The position numbers and the translations under genes are program-made. Below are positions 15,596 through 24,339 of a stretch of DNA of 43,565 nt, piece after piece (position 1 is the first letter of the stretch; every line of letters starts with the position of its first letter). The stretch is taken from positions 1 to 43,565 of the forward strand of contig JAIPKD010000022.1 of assembly GCA_021733835.1 (NCBI GenBank). Direction: 5' to 3'. The DNA comes from Verrucomicrobiota bacterium (GTDB taxonomy: Bacteria; Verrucomicrobiota; Verrucomicrobiia; Limisphaerales; JAIPKD01). The notes beneath the pieces were generated by a model that did no database searches, was not told where the DNA came from, and saw only the letters and a program-made list of their open reading frames with translations.

Positions 15596-17383
15596 TTAAA
15601 ATTTTTCCGGTTTCTCACCGATAAACGGGCTTCTCCATCTCTCATACCCCGATAAGAATACCATTTCCGGTAGTACATCTGTCAATGCCGTTCTCAACGG
15701 AAACCCTTCGGGCACCTTTTTGGACAAGAAAAATCCCAACGCAAACTTACCCCATTTGTTCCTACTGTCTTTGACCATTCCCGTCTGAAATTGTTCATTT
15801 AAAGTTATCGGTGTCAAAAATAAAGCTTCAATCGGCTCGATTCTGTCATTTATAGCATAAAACGTGCCTTCAGCATCTGGTGTCAGACCCACGCACTTCC
15901 TGTCGCCGTACCAAGCCACGGCCCACGGCATATCGCTCATCATCAGCTCATTCTGCTTCATATACGAAGAAACTTGTTGGATCAAAGGCGGATAATACGG
16001 CGGATACGCAATCGGTTGTGCCCGTGGCGGAAGAAAACGCAGTAATAAGGGTGCGCATAGAATAATCACGAAACCGGTGATTATCCACACTCGAAAAACC
16101 GGTATCTGAATGTTCAACTGATCCAGTAGCGTGAAAAACATCGCCGAACCGAACACGAACACCATCGGCGCAATGATCACCAACAGGTTCTCCGAATTTA
16201 TCATAAGCGTATCATCGCTCAGATGCGTCCGGCCCAGCGCCTGGACACACACGAACGTCAGCAGGCACATCACGATGAAATATCTTAACCTGGATAGGAC
16301 TTCGTTCCTGAACGGCATCAGCAATCCGACCAGGAAAAAGGCGGAAATCCAGTTTCCCCCGAGGTCGGCCAGATCGTTCTCAACTATGTCCTTCAGATTC
16401 ACCAGAAACTTCCTGATCAAATCCGACAATCCAACCTTATCAAGGTCCGGCTGCAACGAACTCCGCAACGTATTATCAGGAAACGGCAGTGTCTGCTCGT
16501 AAATCGCCATGCCCGCCGTTCCAAACAGCGTTCCACTGGTCTGATAATTCCTTACCAGCCACGGGGCCATCACCACACAAAACACCGCAAACGCCGTCAG
16601 CGCCGAGCCAAGCCCGCGTTTGCCGTAAAACATCAAGAAGAACAAACAAACCGGTATTATCAACCAACCGAAAGAGTATTGAGTCATTGCGCCCAACCCT
16701 ACCATCACCGCCGCTGCGACCGACCACTTCAATACTACGCCGCGGCGCTGGGGCTCCTCGCGGATGCGGTTGTACCCCCGAACAAGGCACTCAACCACAC
16801 CGAGAAAAACGAGGATCAGAAACACTGTGGGAAGCCCCGAGATGCTAAACCGCCAAAACAAGAGTGTAGCCCCAAATAACGCGGACGAGAGCCACGCCAC
16901 CTGCACATCAAAAAGCCTCGTTGCAAGGCTGAATATCCAGATAACCGCGCCGAGCAGGAGTATCTGATTGAATAATGCAATGATCACCTCGGGCTGATAC
17001 CGGCTGAAATTATCAATGTCGGCGGTATCATAATGCATCGGCGCCACACTCATCAACGCGGCCAGTATATAAGGATAAACCGGCGGTCTTCCCAGCTCGG
17101 GCACCTCGTTATCAAGCAATGACGAACGTGCAGCCGGGTTTAATTTCGTAAGCAAGTAAATATCCAGGGGCTCTATAGAACGGGTGGTGTATCCGCGTCC
17201 CTCGGTAATGTTCCTGGCCAATTGCGCGGATTCCATCGCCTCGGGATTCGAGAAGTTCCGGAATTCACGTAAATCAAACACCACGGCGATCGCTACTACG
17301 ATCAACACCGCGGTTATCATCCGGAGTTTCACGGCGCCGCCGCCTACCTCCAGCCTGTATATTAATTCCTGTAAGCCGGGCAT
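15596..17383 (-). CDS. GT39-type membrane glycosyltransferase (ArnT/PMT-like, GT-C fold)
   Basis: 595-residue polytopic protein with about 11-13 hydrophobic helices. The first loop holds NPEAMESAQLARNITEGRGY and ELGRPPVYPYI, the pattern of polyprenyl-phosphate-sugar-dependent GT-C enzymes, where an acidic residue in the first loop is catalytic. A C-terminal soluble part from ~480 (MSDMPWAVAWYGDRKC) resembles the periplasmic domain of this group. It would use an undecaprenyl-linked sugar on the periplasmic side, perhaps to modify the EPS, a lipid or a protein. It starts 1 nt after the response-regulator stop codon, so the sensor pair and the glycosyltransferase are one operon. Confidence 0.88.
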   Translation of the reverse strand: MPGLQELIYRLEVGGGAVKLRMITAVLIVVAIAVVFDLREFRNFSNPEAMESAQLARNITEGRGYTTRSIEPLDIYLLTKLNPAARSSLLDNEVPELGRPPVYPYILAALMSVAPMHYDTADIDNFSRYQPEVIIALFNQILLLGAVIWIFSLATRLFDVQVAWLSSALFGATLLFWRFSISGLPTVFLILVFLGVVECLVRGYNRIREEPQRRGVVLKWSVAAAVMVGLGAMTQYSFGWLIIPVCLFFLMFYGKRGLGSALTAFAVFCVVMAPWLVRNYQTSGTLFGTAGMAIYEQTLPFPDNTLRSSLQPDLDKVGLSDLIRKFLVNLKDIVENDLADLGGNWISAFFLVGLLMPFRNEVLSRLRYFIVMCLLTFVCVQALGRTHLSDDTLMINSENLLVIIAPMVFVFGSAMFFTLLDQLNIQIPVFRVWIITGFVIILCAPLLLRFLPPRAQPIAYPPYYPPLIQQVSSYMKQNELMMSDMPWAVAWYGDRKCVGLTPDAEGTFYAINDRIEPIEALFLTPITLNEQFQTGMVKDSRNKWGKFALGFFLSKKVPEGFPLRTALTDVLPEMVFLSGYERWRSPFIGEKPEKF

Positions 17384-17384
17384 A

Positions 17385-18791
17385 TTATTTTTTGTCTTTA
17401 TAAATGCGCAATTTCCGATGGAGCGTCCGCCGGCTCACCCCCAGTTTCCTGGCGGCAAGCGAAATATTTCCGCCGGCGTCTTCTATCGCATCCATTATGA
17501 TCTGCATTTCATTGTCTTGCATCGTGGTTATCCCCCGACGCGGCATATCTCTTTTGGTATCCCGAGTACTAACACCGCTTCCGGGCGAAACGGCGCTGCC
17601 GGCCACACCGGCCTGCTTACCCTGCACTGTTGCGGGCAAATCCCGCGGAAGTATGCGCTTGCTCCTGCACAACACCACTGCATGCTCGATCGCGGTACGC
17701 AATTCCCGGACATTACCCGGCCATGTATAACTTATCAACAAGTCCATGGCCTCGGGCGAAATCTGTTCCACGGGCTTTCCGTTCTCCTGAGCGAATTCCC
17801 TCAGAAAACTCTGCACCAGCAGTGGAATGTCCCCCCTCCTCTCGCGCAACGGCGGGATGATAATCTCCACCACACGCAATCGGAAGAACAGGTCTTCCCT
17901 GAATTCACCTTTGCGAACCATCTCCTCCAGGTTCCGGTTCGTCGCCGCGACCAGCCGGACATCCGCCGTCAGGGTCTTACTCGAACCCACGCGCTCAAAA
18001 CAACGCTCGCCCAAAAACCGCAACAACTTCACTTGAATCGTAGAATCTATTTCACCGATTTCGTCAAGAAAAAGCGTTCCTCCCTGCGCCTGCTCGAAAC
18101 GCCCTATCCTGCGTTCATACGCGCCGGTGAACGCGCCTTTCTCATGCCCGAAGAGCTCGCTTTCCAATAGCGTCGGCGACAACGCCGCGCAGTGAACGGT
18201 TATCAGCGGGTTCTTCGCCCTCGGACTCAGACGGTGGATCGCCTTAGCTATCAGCTCCTTGCCTGTACCGCTCTCGCCCTGGAGCAGAACGGTGGCCCTG
18301 GTCGGCGCCACCTGGTTCACTACCTCGAAGACCTCGCGCATCGCGTCGGATGTCCCGATCACGTTCTCTAGACCGTACTTGGAATCGAGCTGCCGGCTCA
18401 AGGCCTCGTTTTCCTGCTCGAGCTCCTGCTGCCTCAACGCCTTTGATATCCGCATCTCCAGCTCGTCTATCTGGAGCCTGCCCTTTGCTATGTAATCGTC
18501 CGCCCCCTTTTTCATCGCTTCGACGGCGATCTCCTCCGAACCATAGGCGGTCATTAAAATACAAATAGGCGGTTCCGGAAACGACTTGGCGCGCATGATA
18601 AGCTTTATCCCATCCTCGTTCGGAAGCTTCAAGTCCGTTAGGAGCACGGCCACCTTTTCAGCCTCCAGGATATTCATAGCCGATGCCGCGTCATCGGCCA
18701 CGTAAACATCGAAACGATCCTCCAGCGCCGCCCGTAAGCCCTCGCGGGTCGGTTTCTCATCGTCGACTATCAACAAAATAGGATCATTCAT
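17385..18791 (-). CDS. NtrC-family sigma-54 response regulator (PrsR-like)
   Basis: 468 residues from the ATG at 18791, which has GGAGG 9 nt upstream; a longer in-frame start at 18827 would run into the kinase gene. The receiver domain has DD at 10-11, phospho-acceptor Asp53 in LLTDLKLP, Thr81 in LMTAYG and Lys103. The AAA+ domain has [14 protein letters not shown] and LFLDEIGE, and a Fis-type HTH ([21 protein letters not shown]) ends the protein. Its start overlaps the kinase stop by 8 bp, so the pair is translationally coupled. Sigma-54 response regulators beside histidine kinases are typical of exosortase EPS loci (PrsK/PrsR), which makes EPS or sorting-target genes the likely regulon. Confidence 0.95.
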   Translation of the reverse strand: MNDPILLIVDDEKPTREGLRAALEDRFDVYVADDAASAMNILEAEKVAVLLTDLKLPNEDGIKLIMRAKSFPEPPICILMTAYGSEEIAVEAMKKGADDYIAKGRLQIDELEMRISKALRQQELEQENEALSRQLDSKYGLENVIGTSDAMREVFEVVNQVAPTRATVLLQGESGTGKELIAKAIHRLSPRAKNPLITVHCAALSPTLLESELFGHEKGAFTGAYERRIGRFEQAQGGTLFLDEIGEIDSTIQVKLLRFLGERCFERVGSSKTLTADVRLVAATNRNLEEMVRKGEFREDLFFRLRVVEIIIPPLRERRGDIPLLVQSFLREFAQENGKPVEQISPEAMDLLISYTWPGNVRELRTAIEHAVVLCRSKRILPRDLPATVQGKQAGVAGSAVSPGSGVSTRDTKRDMPRRGITTMQDNEMQIIMDAIEDAGGNISLAARKLGVSRRTLHRKLRIYKDKK

Positions 18792-20064
18792 GTTCGGGAG
18801 CCTCCAATAACCTCGGCATCTGTTCACGCATCGGAAAGCTCAGCCTGAAAGTCGTCCCCTTGCCGGTACGGCTTTCCAGCTCGATCCGTCCCTCGTGCGC
18901 CCTGACAACACGCTGCACGATCATCAATCCCAACCCCGTCCCCTTGGCCTTGGTCGTGTAATAAGGCTCGAAAATTTTGTTAATCTTCTCCTGCGGTATC
19001 CCGCCCCCTGTATCCGCAACGCTTATCCATACGGTATCGCCGCGGTGGCCGGTGGACAAGGTCAAAATCCCGCCGCGCGTCATCGCCTGCATGGCGTTCT
19101 TGAACAGATTCACCAGGGCCTGCTTCAGCTGCGAAGGGTCCAACGGCGCCAAAGGCAAGTTCCGGTCGGTCTCCTCCATTATCACGATCCCGCGGTTCTC
19201 GAGTTCGGGGCGCAACAAATCCAGCGTATCGCTTATCACATCGTTCAACGACACCATCTGCAGGCGCAGCGGCGTCGGTCGAATCGCCTCTAAAAACTGC
19301 GTCACTATATAATCCAACCTCGCTATTTCACCCTTTGCCACATCCAGATACTTGCCCATTTTACGAACAAACTCTTCATCCGCGTCCGTATGTTCAGCGG
19401 CCTCAGCCCGGCGCGCGCGTTTGACGCCCGTCCGCCGACGCCTTGCCTGCGGTTCTATCGTCTCCGGCCGGTTCATCGACTTTTTCTTAAGCTCGCGCTC
19501 GATAAGCTGAAGATGAATATTCAGCGCGTTCAACGGGTTCCCGATCTCGTGCGCGACACTTGCCGCCAGCAGCGTGAGGGCCTGCACCCGTTCACCCTCG
19601 ATTGCCTCGAATGTCCTTTCACGCGCCTCGGTCGCGTCATTCAGTATCAACACCACGCCGGCCGCGCCGGTCTCTTCCTCGGCCAAGGGCGCCGCATTCA
19701 ATTTTATAAAACGCCGCTCCGGATATTCGACTTCGAACTCGAGCCTGAAATACCCCTCCGAATCGGAGCGCGCATCCTCGATTACGCCGTCCCAGTCCAG
19801 CTGCGGCACGAACTTGCGCACATGCTCGCCCTCCACGGAATCATCGCGTATCCCGAGCAGAAACCTCACCGCTTGGTTCAAATAGACGATACGCCCCTCA
19901 CGTTCCAGGACAAGTATGCCATCCTCGATCGTATTAAACAGCGTCTCGAGAAAATTACGTTCCCGCGCCAGCCGCTGGATAACCGATTGGAGCCCTTCGG
20001 CGTGCAGCTTGTCTATCCGCCCTAAAATCTTGTCTAGAAAACTTGATTTTACAACAGGATGCAT
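18784..20064 (-). CDS. PAS-containing soluble sensor histidine kinase
   Basis: 426 residues with no transmembrane segment. A coiled N-terminus is followed by PAS at ~38-150, the phospho-acceptor His172 in SVAHEIGNPLNAL, N-box Asn323 in LVNLFKNAMQAM, G1 DTGGGI (351-356) and G2 GTGLGL (375-380). Between the two DHp helices (residues ~193-232) is an insertion of ~40 residues rich in Arg/Lys (ARRRRTGVKRARR) and then acidic, not usual for this kinase type. It is the cognate partner of the NtrC-like regulator with which it overlaps. The signal is probably cytoplasmic and sensed by PAS. Confidence 0.93.
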   Translation of the reverse strand: MHPVVKSSFLDKILGRIDKLHAEGLQSVIQRLARERNFLETLFNTIEDGILVLEREGRIVYLNQAVRFLLGIRDDSVEGEHVRKFVPQLDWDGVIEDARSDSEGYFRLEFEVEYPERRFIKLNAAPLAEEETGAAGVVLILNDATEARERTFEAIEGERVQALTLLAASVAHEIGNPLNALNIHLQLIERELKKKSMNRPETIEPQARRRRTGVKRARRAEAAEHTDADEEFVRKMGKYLDVAKGEIARLDYIVTQFLEAIRPTPLRLQMVSLNDVISDTLDLLRPELENRGIVIMEETDRNLPLAPLDPSQLKQALVNLFKNAMQAMTRGGILTLSTGHRGDTVWISVADTGGGIPQEKINKIFEPYYTTKAKGTGLGLMIVQRVVRAHEGRIELESRTGKGTTFRLSFPMREQMPRLLEAPEHE

Positions 20065-20130
20065 CTTTTCAAACTACTATATCCATCTAGAAATTCAACG
20101 TAGCGCTTTAACGCGCAGTATTCGCGCCGT

Positions 20131-21129
20131 TCAGAACCATCCTCTTTTTCTGAAATACCAGTATGTACACAGCGTAGAAAACAAGGTTATCACCGCCGCC
20201 ACCTCATACCCGAAATTCCAATTTACCTCGGGCATGTCCTCGAAATTCATCCCGTACCAGGTACCCACTACCATGAGCGGCGTCGTTATCACGGTAATCA
20301 ATGTGAGCAGCTTCACTACCTCGCCGGTCTGGTTCGATGACATGTTAAGGTAAACCTGCAATATACCGGTCAATGAATCCATATAACTCTGCGCACGTTC
20401 GGAAATATGAAACAACGCATCGTATACATTCCTGAAATACGGAACCAGGTGCGCGCGGATCAACTTGAATTCACCCCCGGCAAACTTGCTCAACACCTCA
20501 CGCTGCGGGCCTATTATCTGCCGCAAATGCATCACTTCCTTTTTGACCTGGATAATCTGGTTCAACGTATCAGCGGTCGGACTCCGCAACGCCCGCTCCT
20601 CCAAATCGGCGATCTCCATCGCCAACTCCTCCAGCGCGGGTTTGTAATTATCCACTATCCCGTCCAAAAGCGAATGCGCCAGCCTATCCGGCGCCCGAGC
20701 AATCTGTATCGTACTCCGCTCACATCGGTCTTCGGTCACCAGAACACTCTTTAGCGGCAGCTTGTGATACGTAACCAAAAAATTCTTGCCCAGAAAAAAA
20801 TCGAGCTCGTTCGTCGCAAAAACGCCGTCCTTGCGGCTGTAGTCAACGGCGTGAATAACCATAAACAAGTACGGCGCAAACTTATCGCCCTCTCGCGGAT
20901 TATACTCCTCGACCTTGGGCGAAGAGCTCTCGATTAAACAGTCCTCGATCGATAACGGATGAAAATGGAATACATCCTCTAAGAAACATTTTATCTCCTC
21001 TTCAGTCGGGTCCTCGAGATCAACCCAAAGAAAGAGGTTCGTATCCGCCAGCAATGTAGGCATCAGAAATACCTCGAGGTCTTTGCTGTGCGTACGCCCC
21101 TGTGTTGTAAATGCAAACGATTTTACCAT
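20131..21129 (-). CDS. corA: CorA-family magnesium/cobalt transporter
   Basis: 332 residues, about the usual CorA length. A large cytoplasmic N-terminal domain is followed by a long helix, then TM1 ending in the family signature GTWYGMNFEDMP near residue 290 and TM2 (VAAVITLFSTLCTYWYF) with a basic end, RKRGW. CorA pentamers carry Mg2+ inward through the pore lined by GMN. The gene stands alone between the EPS regulators and the porphyrin gene; no regulatory element such as an M-box was recognised in the 116 bp upstream. Confidence 0.93.
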   Translation of the reverse strand: MVKSFAFTTQGRTHSKDLEVFLMPTLLADTNLFLWVDLEDPTEEEIKCFLEDVFHFHPLSIEDCLIESSSPKVEEYNPREGDKFAPYLFMVIHAVDYSRKDGVFATNELDFFLGKNFLVTYHKLPLKSVLVTEDRCERSTIQIARAPDRLAHSLLDGIVDNYKPALEELAMEIADLEERALRSPTADTLNQIIQVKKEVMHLRQIIGPQREVLSKFAGGEFKLIRAHLVPYFRNVYDALFHISERAQSYMDSLTGILQVYLNMSSNQTGEVVKLLTLITVITTPLMVVGTWYGMNFEDMPEVNWNFGYEVAAVITLFSTLCTYWYFRKRGWF

Positions 21130-21245
21130 CCCACAAATTCTTTAAGATTATCAATCAAGGCCGTCACAAATAACTTGTAGATGTTAATTATCCACGCCCG
21201 TAAAGCAAGCGCCTTTAACACACCGCACCCTCATTTAGGGCATAT

Positions 21246-22772
21246 CTATGAATTGCCTTCCTTTCTCCCGAAATCGGAGATTGCAGATACCAGCGAACTC
21301 ACGGTATGCGGTTCCGCCACGACGTCCGAGCCTAATCCTAATGATTCCAGGGCCCGACCGGTCTCCGGCCCGATAGACGCCAGTCTAAGCCCGTGGAACT
21401 TCTCACGCAGCCGCCGCAGATCAAACGTATCATGAAAATTCATCACAGTAGAACCGCTGGTGAACGTTATCCAGTCGGCCCCGCCGGAAATCAACTCTTG
21501 CGCATCCTCGCTGCCTGCCGAAGCGTCCAGCTCGTTCCTGTAACACGGTATGTCGTCAACTATAGCGCCCTTATCCTCGAGTATCCGCGGTAACTCCTTA
21601 TTCCCCTTCTCGGCGCGCGGCATCAATACCTTCAGATTCTCTATGCTCGAATGCTCGGACATCGCCTCGGCCAAGCCGACGCCGGTATGCTCTTTCGGAA
21701 CACAATCCACATGCAGGTGTATCGACCTCAACCGGTCGGCCGTAGCCGTCCCCACCGCCGCCAAGTGCGCACCACCCAAATCACGCAGATCATCGAACCT
21801 CCTGAAAAACGCCCTAAAAAACGTGTCCACACCGTTTACACTGGTAAACAACAGCCAATCATAGACATTTAATCCATCAAGCGCCTCATTCAACGCCTCC
21901 GAATCACTCAACGGTGTTATCTTGATCACCGGTATCTCCAAAACCTCCGCGCCCAGCGCCCTTAATGACGCAGACATAACCTCACTCTTCTCACGGGCAC
22001 GCGTCACAACAACCCTCTTACCATACAAAGGCCGCCGCTCAAACCAGTCCAAACGTCCGGATACATCCCACTCTTCGCCGATTAACAGGAGTTCACCCCC
22101 GCTACTCCGCTGCAGCTTAGACTCCGATGCTGCCGATCCAAGCCTCAACGCACTCGTAACCTGTGTATTAGCTCCCGGGTTCTCGATCAGAACAACCGGT
22201 AAGTCCGGCGCCAAACCGCCCTCGACCAGTTTATCACACAAACCAACCGCATCATTCACGCCGGTGAAGACCAAACCACCGGCGCGCCTTGCCTCGATTG
22301 CGCGCGCAACAAGCCCTTCCCCGGCCGCCTCCTTACCCAGATCAAATATCAGCATTCCACCGCCCCGCGCCGAACAAGAAAGCCCTATCCCCGCATTCGC
22401 CAACGCCGACCACACCTCATCCATGCCCGGAACAATCTCAAAATCAATACCACCGTCGCCGACCCGCCGCAGCTCTTCAAAAATGCGCTCCGACAAATAC
22501 GCCCTCCCTGAAACCAGTCTCACCACATCGCCTCCGGCGCCCGCACTCTCCAATATCCGCGTTACTAATCCCTTCTTAACGTTCCGCTTCGGATCAACCG
22601 CGCTTGACACACAATCCGCATCCTGACTCACAAACCTAAAGACATCACGGGGCACGTTAGAATCATACGCCACCAGCGCGGCGCTCCCCAATAATGCCCT
22701 TCCACGCACGGTCATAAAATCCGAGCCGCCGCTACCAACCGAAACAACATATACCTTCCCTCTCTCTCTCAT
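21246..22772 (-). CDS. fused CobA-like/HemD protein (uroporphyrinogen-III synthase with degenerate methyltransferase half)
   Basis: 508 residues. The N-terminal ~240 keep the outline of uroporphyrinogen-III C-methyltransferase (VYVVSVGSGGSDFMTVRG; DFEIVPGMDEVWSALANAGIGL). The SAM-binding GDPFVFGRGGEE region reads GRAYLSERIFEE, and the conserved segment after GIPLTHR is not recognisable. The C-terminal ~260 look like an intact HemD (RVVVTRAREKS; LFTSVNGVDTFF; AAVGTATADRL; ITFTSGSTVMNF; ASIGPETGRALESLG). The likely activity is therefore cyclisation of hydroxymethylbilane to uroporphyrinogen III, with the methyltransferase half possibly inactive or structural. No other tetrapyrrole gene (hemA, hemB, hemC) is in the window. 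Confidence 0.85.
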   Translation of the reverse strand: MRERGKVYVVSVGSGGSDFMTVRGRALLGSAALVAYDSNVPRDVFRFVSQDADCVSSAVDPKRNVKKGLVTRILESAGAGGDVVRLVSGRAYLSERIFEELRRVGDGGIDFEIVPGMDEVWSALANAGIGLSCSARGGGMLIFDLGKEAAGEGLVARAIEARRAGGLVFTGVNDAVGLCDKLVEGGLAPDLPVVLIENPGANTQVTSALRLGSAASESKLQRSSGGELLLIGEEWDVSGRLDWFERRPLYGKRVVVTRAREKSEVMSASLRALGAEVLEIPVIKITPLSDSEALNEALDGLNVYDWLLFTSVNGVDTFFRAFFRRFDDLRDLGGAHLAAVGTATADRLRSIHLHVDCVPKEHTGVGLAEAMSEHSSIENLKVLMPRAEKGNKELPRILEDKGAIVDDIPCYRNELDASAGSEDAQELISGGADWITFTSGSTVMNFHDTFDLRRLREKFHGLRLASIGPETGRALESLGLGSDVVAEPHTVSSLVSAISDFGRKEGNS

Positions 22773-22807
22773 GCATCAACTCTAATAACTCACAATACTA
22801 CACGCAA

Positions 22808-22833
22808 GCTGTGAACGGTGAGCTGTGAGCGGT
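22808..22833 (+). repeat. GTGAGCGGTGAGCTGTGAACGG-type repeat, copy 1
   Basis: Two imperfect 12-14-nt units, GCTGTGAACGGT and GAGCTGTGAGCGGT. A close copy is at 42663-42688, and related units in the opposite sense (CCGCTCACCTCTCACAGTTCAC) occur at about 23120-23145. Confidence 0.65.
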
Positions 22834-23007
22834 AAAAGGAGAGGCCAAAATTCGGATTACGGGATAAGGATTTATGGTCTCTCGGAACTACGGCGGGACA
22901 CGGCAGTGGTGGTGGAGGGTGAAAATGGCAGTTTGAAGGTGGGCGATGGCATTGTGGGCCTTACCTTAAAACTTCCATTTCATCCCTCCACACTCTCCTT
23001 TCACCTT

Positions 23008-23058
23008 CTTAACTCTGCGTGCTCTGCGCCTCTAGCGAGTCTTCGAGCGGGCGAGAGA
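23008..23058 (+). repeat. shared ~50-bp intergenic module, copy 1
   Basis: Begins CTTAACTCTGCGTGCTCTG and ends ATCGAGCGGGCGAGAGA with one change (TCTTCGAG). Near-identical copies are at 38874-38923 and 43301-43351, and a diverged opposite-strand copy at 42860-42906. Copies 1 and 2 share further flank (CCTTAACAGCTCA). Confidence 0.8.
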
Positions 23059-23190
23059 AATTGTTCCCTTAACACCTTAACAGCTCACTTTTCACCTCTC
23101 ACTTTTCACGCTCATTATGTCCGCTCACCTCTCACAGTTCACCTTTCACAGAGATATCCTTAATCCTTACCTTCCGGCCTCCGCCCACCT

Positions 23191-23219
23191 TTGACACCAT
23201 GGTGTTTTGGTGCTAATGT
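23191..23219 (+). promoter_or_regulatory. sigma-70 promoter of the toxin-antitoxin operon
   Basis: TTGACA (23191-23196), a 17-nt spacer and TAATGT (23214-23219), 37 bp upstream of the antitoxin ATG. It is a near-consensus arrangement and the best promoter in the window. Confidence 0.7.
23194..23205 (+). promoter_or_regulatory. candidate operator for the RHH antitoxin
   Basis: A perfect 12-bp palindrome, ACACCATGGTGT, lies inside the promoter spacer, with a further GGTG half-site 4 nt on. Ribbon-helix-helix antitoxins typically bind such short palindromes between -35 and -10 and repress their own operon, so this is a good autoregulation candidate. Confidence 0.5.
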
Positions 23220-23255
23220 GATAAAGTAATAATATTTAAGATAAAGGAAATAGTT

Positions 23256-23492
23256 ATGAGCAGGCTAACCATAACCCTTGACGATGATCTGCATCGTGCA
23301 CTGAAAGAAACCGCTGCGCGGCAGGGACGCAGCATCAGCAGGCTCATAGAGGAGAGCCTGCGGATTCGTGGCATACAATCCATGGAAAATGCCCGACAAC
23401 TAGTTGCACGCGCCCGCTCAGAAACACAATGCAGCGAAGCCGACGCAATCAGCCTTGCCGTCGAAGAAACACGCGCCCATCGATCTAAATGA
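23256..23492 (+). CDS. ribbon-helix-helix (CopG-type) antitoxin
   Basis: 78 residues. The N-terminal 45 form a typical RHH DNA-binding unit (MSRLTITLDDDLHRALKETA, then GRSISRLIEESLR); the rest is a toxin-binding tail. AAAGGAAA lies 6 nt before the ATG. The end overlaps the PIN gene by 4 bp (ATGA). It would neutralise the PIN nuclease and repress the operon. The pair is on the plus strand, unlike all its neighbours for ~20 kb to the left, and is flanked by dispersed repeats, consistent with horizontal acquisition. Confidence 0.85.
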   Translation: MSRLTITLDDDLHRALKETAARQGRSISRLIEESLRIRGIQSMENARQLVARARSETQCSEADAISLAVEETRAHRSK

Positions 23493-23920
23493 ATACCCGC
23501 ATTTTTGTCATCGATACGAATGTTGTAGTTTCCGGCCTTATCACTAACAAGCCCACCAGCCCAACCGCCAGGGTTCTTGATGCCATGCTGGAAGGCAATC
23601 TGATTTACCTTTTATCTGTTGAACTATTGTCTGAATACAGAAGCGTTTTGCTTCGAGCCAGGCTTGCCCGCCTCCATGGCCTCCACGAATCCGAGATTGA
23701 CCATCTTTTGACGGAAATCACGGCTAACGCTATCTGGCGCGAGCAGCAACCCAATCCGTATTACACCTCTCCGGATGCCCAGGATAACCATTTGTGGGCG
23801 CTTTTAGCCTCAGAACCAACCGCTGTCCTGATCACCGGAGATCAGTTGCTAATTAAGAACCCTATGCCTCAAATCTCTGTCATCTCCCCCGCCACCTGGG
23901 CCGAGTCATTTCACTATTAA
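23489..23920 (+). CDS. PIN-domain toxin (COG1569-type ribonuclease)
   Basis: 143 residues. Acidic PIN active-site positions are visible: Asp in VIDTNVVVSGL near residue 9, Glu in LSEYRSVL near 50, and DAQDNHLW near 100, followed by ITGDQLL. PIN toxins cut RNA, often tRNA or mRNA, with Mg2+. Length and motifs fit the 'putative toxin-antitoxin system toxin component, PIN family' group. It is translationally coupled to the RHH antitoxin upstream. No terminator was recognised after it. Confidence 0.87.
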   Translation: MNTRIFVIDTNVVVSGLITNKPTSPTARVLDAMLEGNLIYLLSVELLSEYRSVLLRARLARLHGLHESEIDHLLTEITANAIWREQQPNPYYTSPDAQDNHLWALLASEPTAVLITGDQLLIKNPMPQISVISPATWAESFHY

Positions 23921-24088
23921 TATTCCCTATCCATTTTAAAAAATGAAGACCGGACTTCAGGTGGTGGTCACTTAACCACTTAAAACTTAATCACTCGGTT
24001 CCTTCTCCCCTCTTAATTACTATTTTGAGGGCTGACCCCACTTCAACAGGAGCGCGGTCGTGAACAGAGATTTGTGTTGAAGAAAGTA
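23921..24088. other. short repeat-bearing spacer
   Basis: Between the PIN gene and tRNA-Arg. It contains TTAACCACTTAAAACTTAATC (also seen near 43368-43395) and CTATTTTGAGGGCTGACCCC, which recurs in altered form at about 43412-43430. No gene seen. Confidence 0.55.
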
Positions 24089-24165
24089 TGGTGCATCCGT
24101 CAGGAGTCGAACCTGAAACCTTCTGATCCGTAGTCAGATGCTCTATCCAATTGAGCTACGGATGC
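24089..24165 (-). tRNA. tRNA-Arg (anticodon ACG)
   Basis: Cloverleaf on the minus strand: acceptor GCATCCG pairs with CGGATGC, D-arm AGCTCAATTGGATAGAGC, anticodon stem TCTGA/TCAGA around loop CTACGGA (anticodon ACG, which would be deaminated to ICG), and T-arm CAGGTTCGACTCCTG. The discriminator is A and the CCA end is encoded (24089-24091). It reads CGU, CGC and CGA. It is a single tRNA gene downstream of aroB with its own promoter. Confidence 0.95.
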
Positions 24166-24205
24166 ACTCGTGAAGCCGGGCCGAAAGTGGAGCTTCCCGC
24201 GGCCA

Positions 24206-24221
24206 GGAGACCTCTGTCTCC
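24206..24221 (-). other. hairpin in the tRNA-Arg leader
   Basis: GGAGAC and GTCTCC form a perfect 6-bp stem with a 4-nt loop, about 40 nt upstream of the mature tRNA 5' end and near the predicted transcript start. There is no T-run, so it is not an obvious terminator for aroB. It may be a processing element. Confidence 0.4.
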
Positions 24222-24232
24222 CAATCAGAAAT

Positions 24233-24260
24233 ATTCTATCGCTTTTTGCGTCTCGATCAA
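24233..24260 (-). promoter_or_regulatory. promoter of tRNA-Arg
   Basis: On the minus strand TTGATC (24255-24260), a 16-nt spacer and TAGAAT (24233-24238; 5 of 6 matches to TATAAT) lie 68 bp before the mature tRNA. Confidence 0.55.
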
Positions 24261-24339
24261 GCGAATTCCAACGGAAATCGAGCAGCATCATCATCAACAA
24301 AACACTTTGGTTGGATTTTAATGTGAATTAATACTAATA

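Larger units (their letters stand above)
22773..23190. other. repeat-rich intergenic region, no gene seen
   Basis: Between the HemD-like gene and the toxin-antitoxin promoter. It holds tandem GTGAACGGTGAGCTGTGAGCGGT-type units (22808-22833), a segment GGATTACGGGATAAGGATT that recurs near 38755, the shared ~50-bp module at 23008-23058, and inverted-sense TCACCTCTCAC units at ~23080-23155. No convincing ORF. Confidence 0.7.

Noticed and set aside
17184-18170. 328-codon open frame on the plus strand
   Set aside because: Antisense to the GT39 and response-regulator genes; no domain signature.
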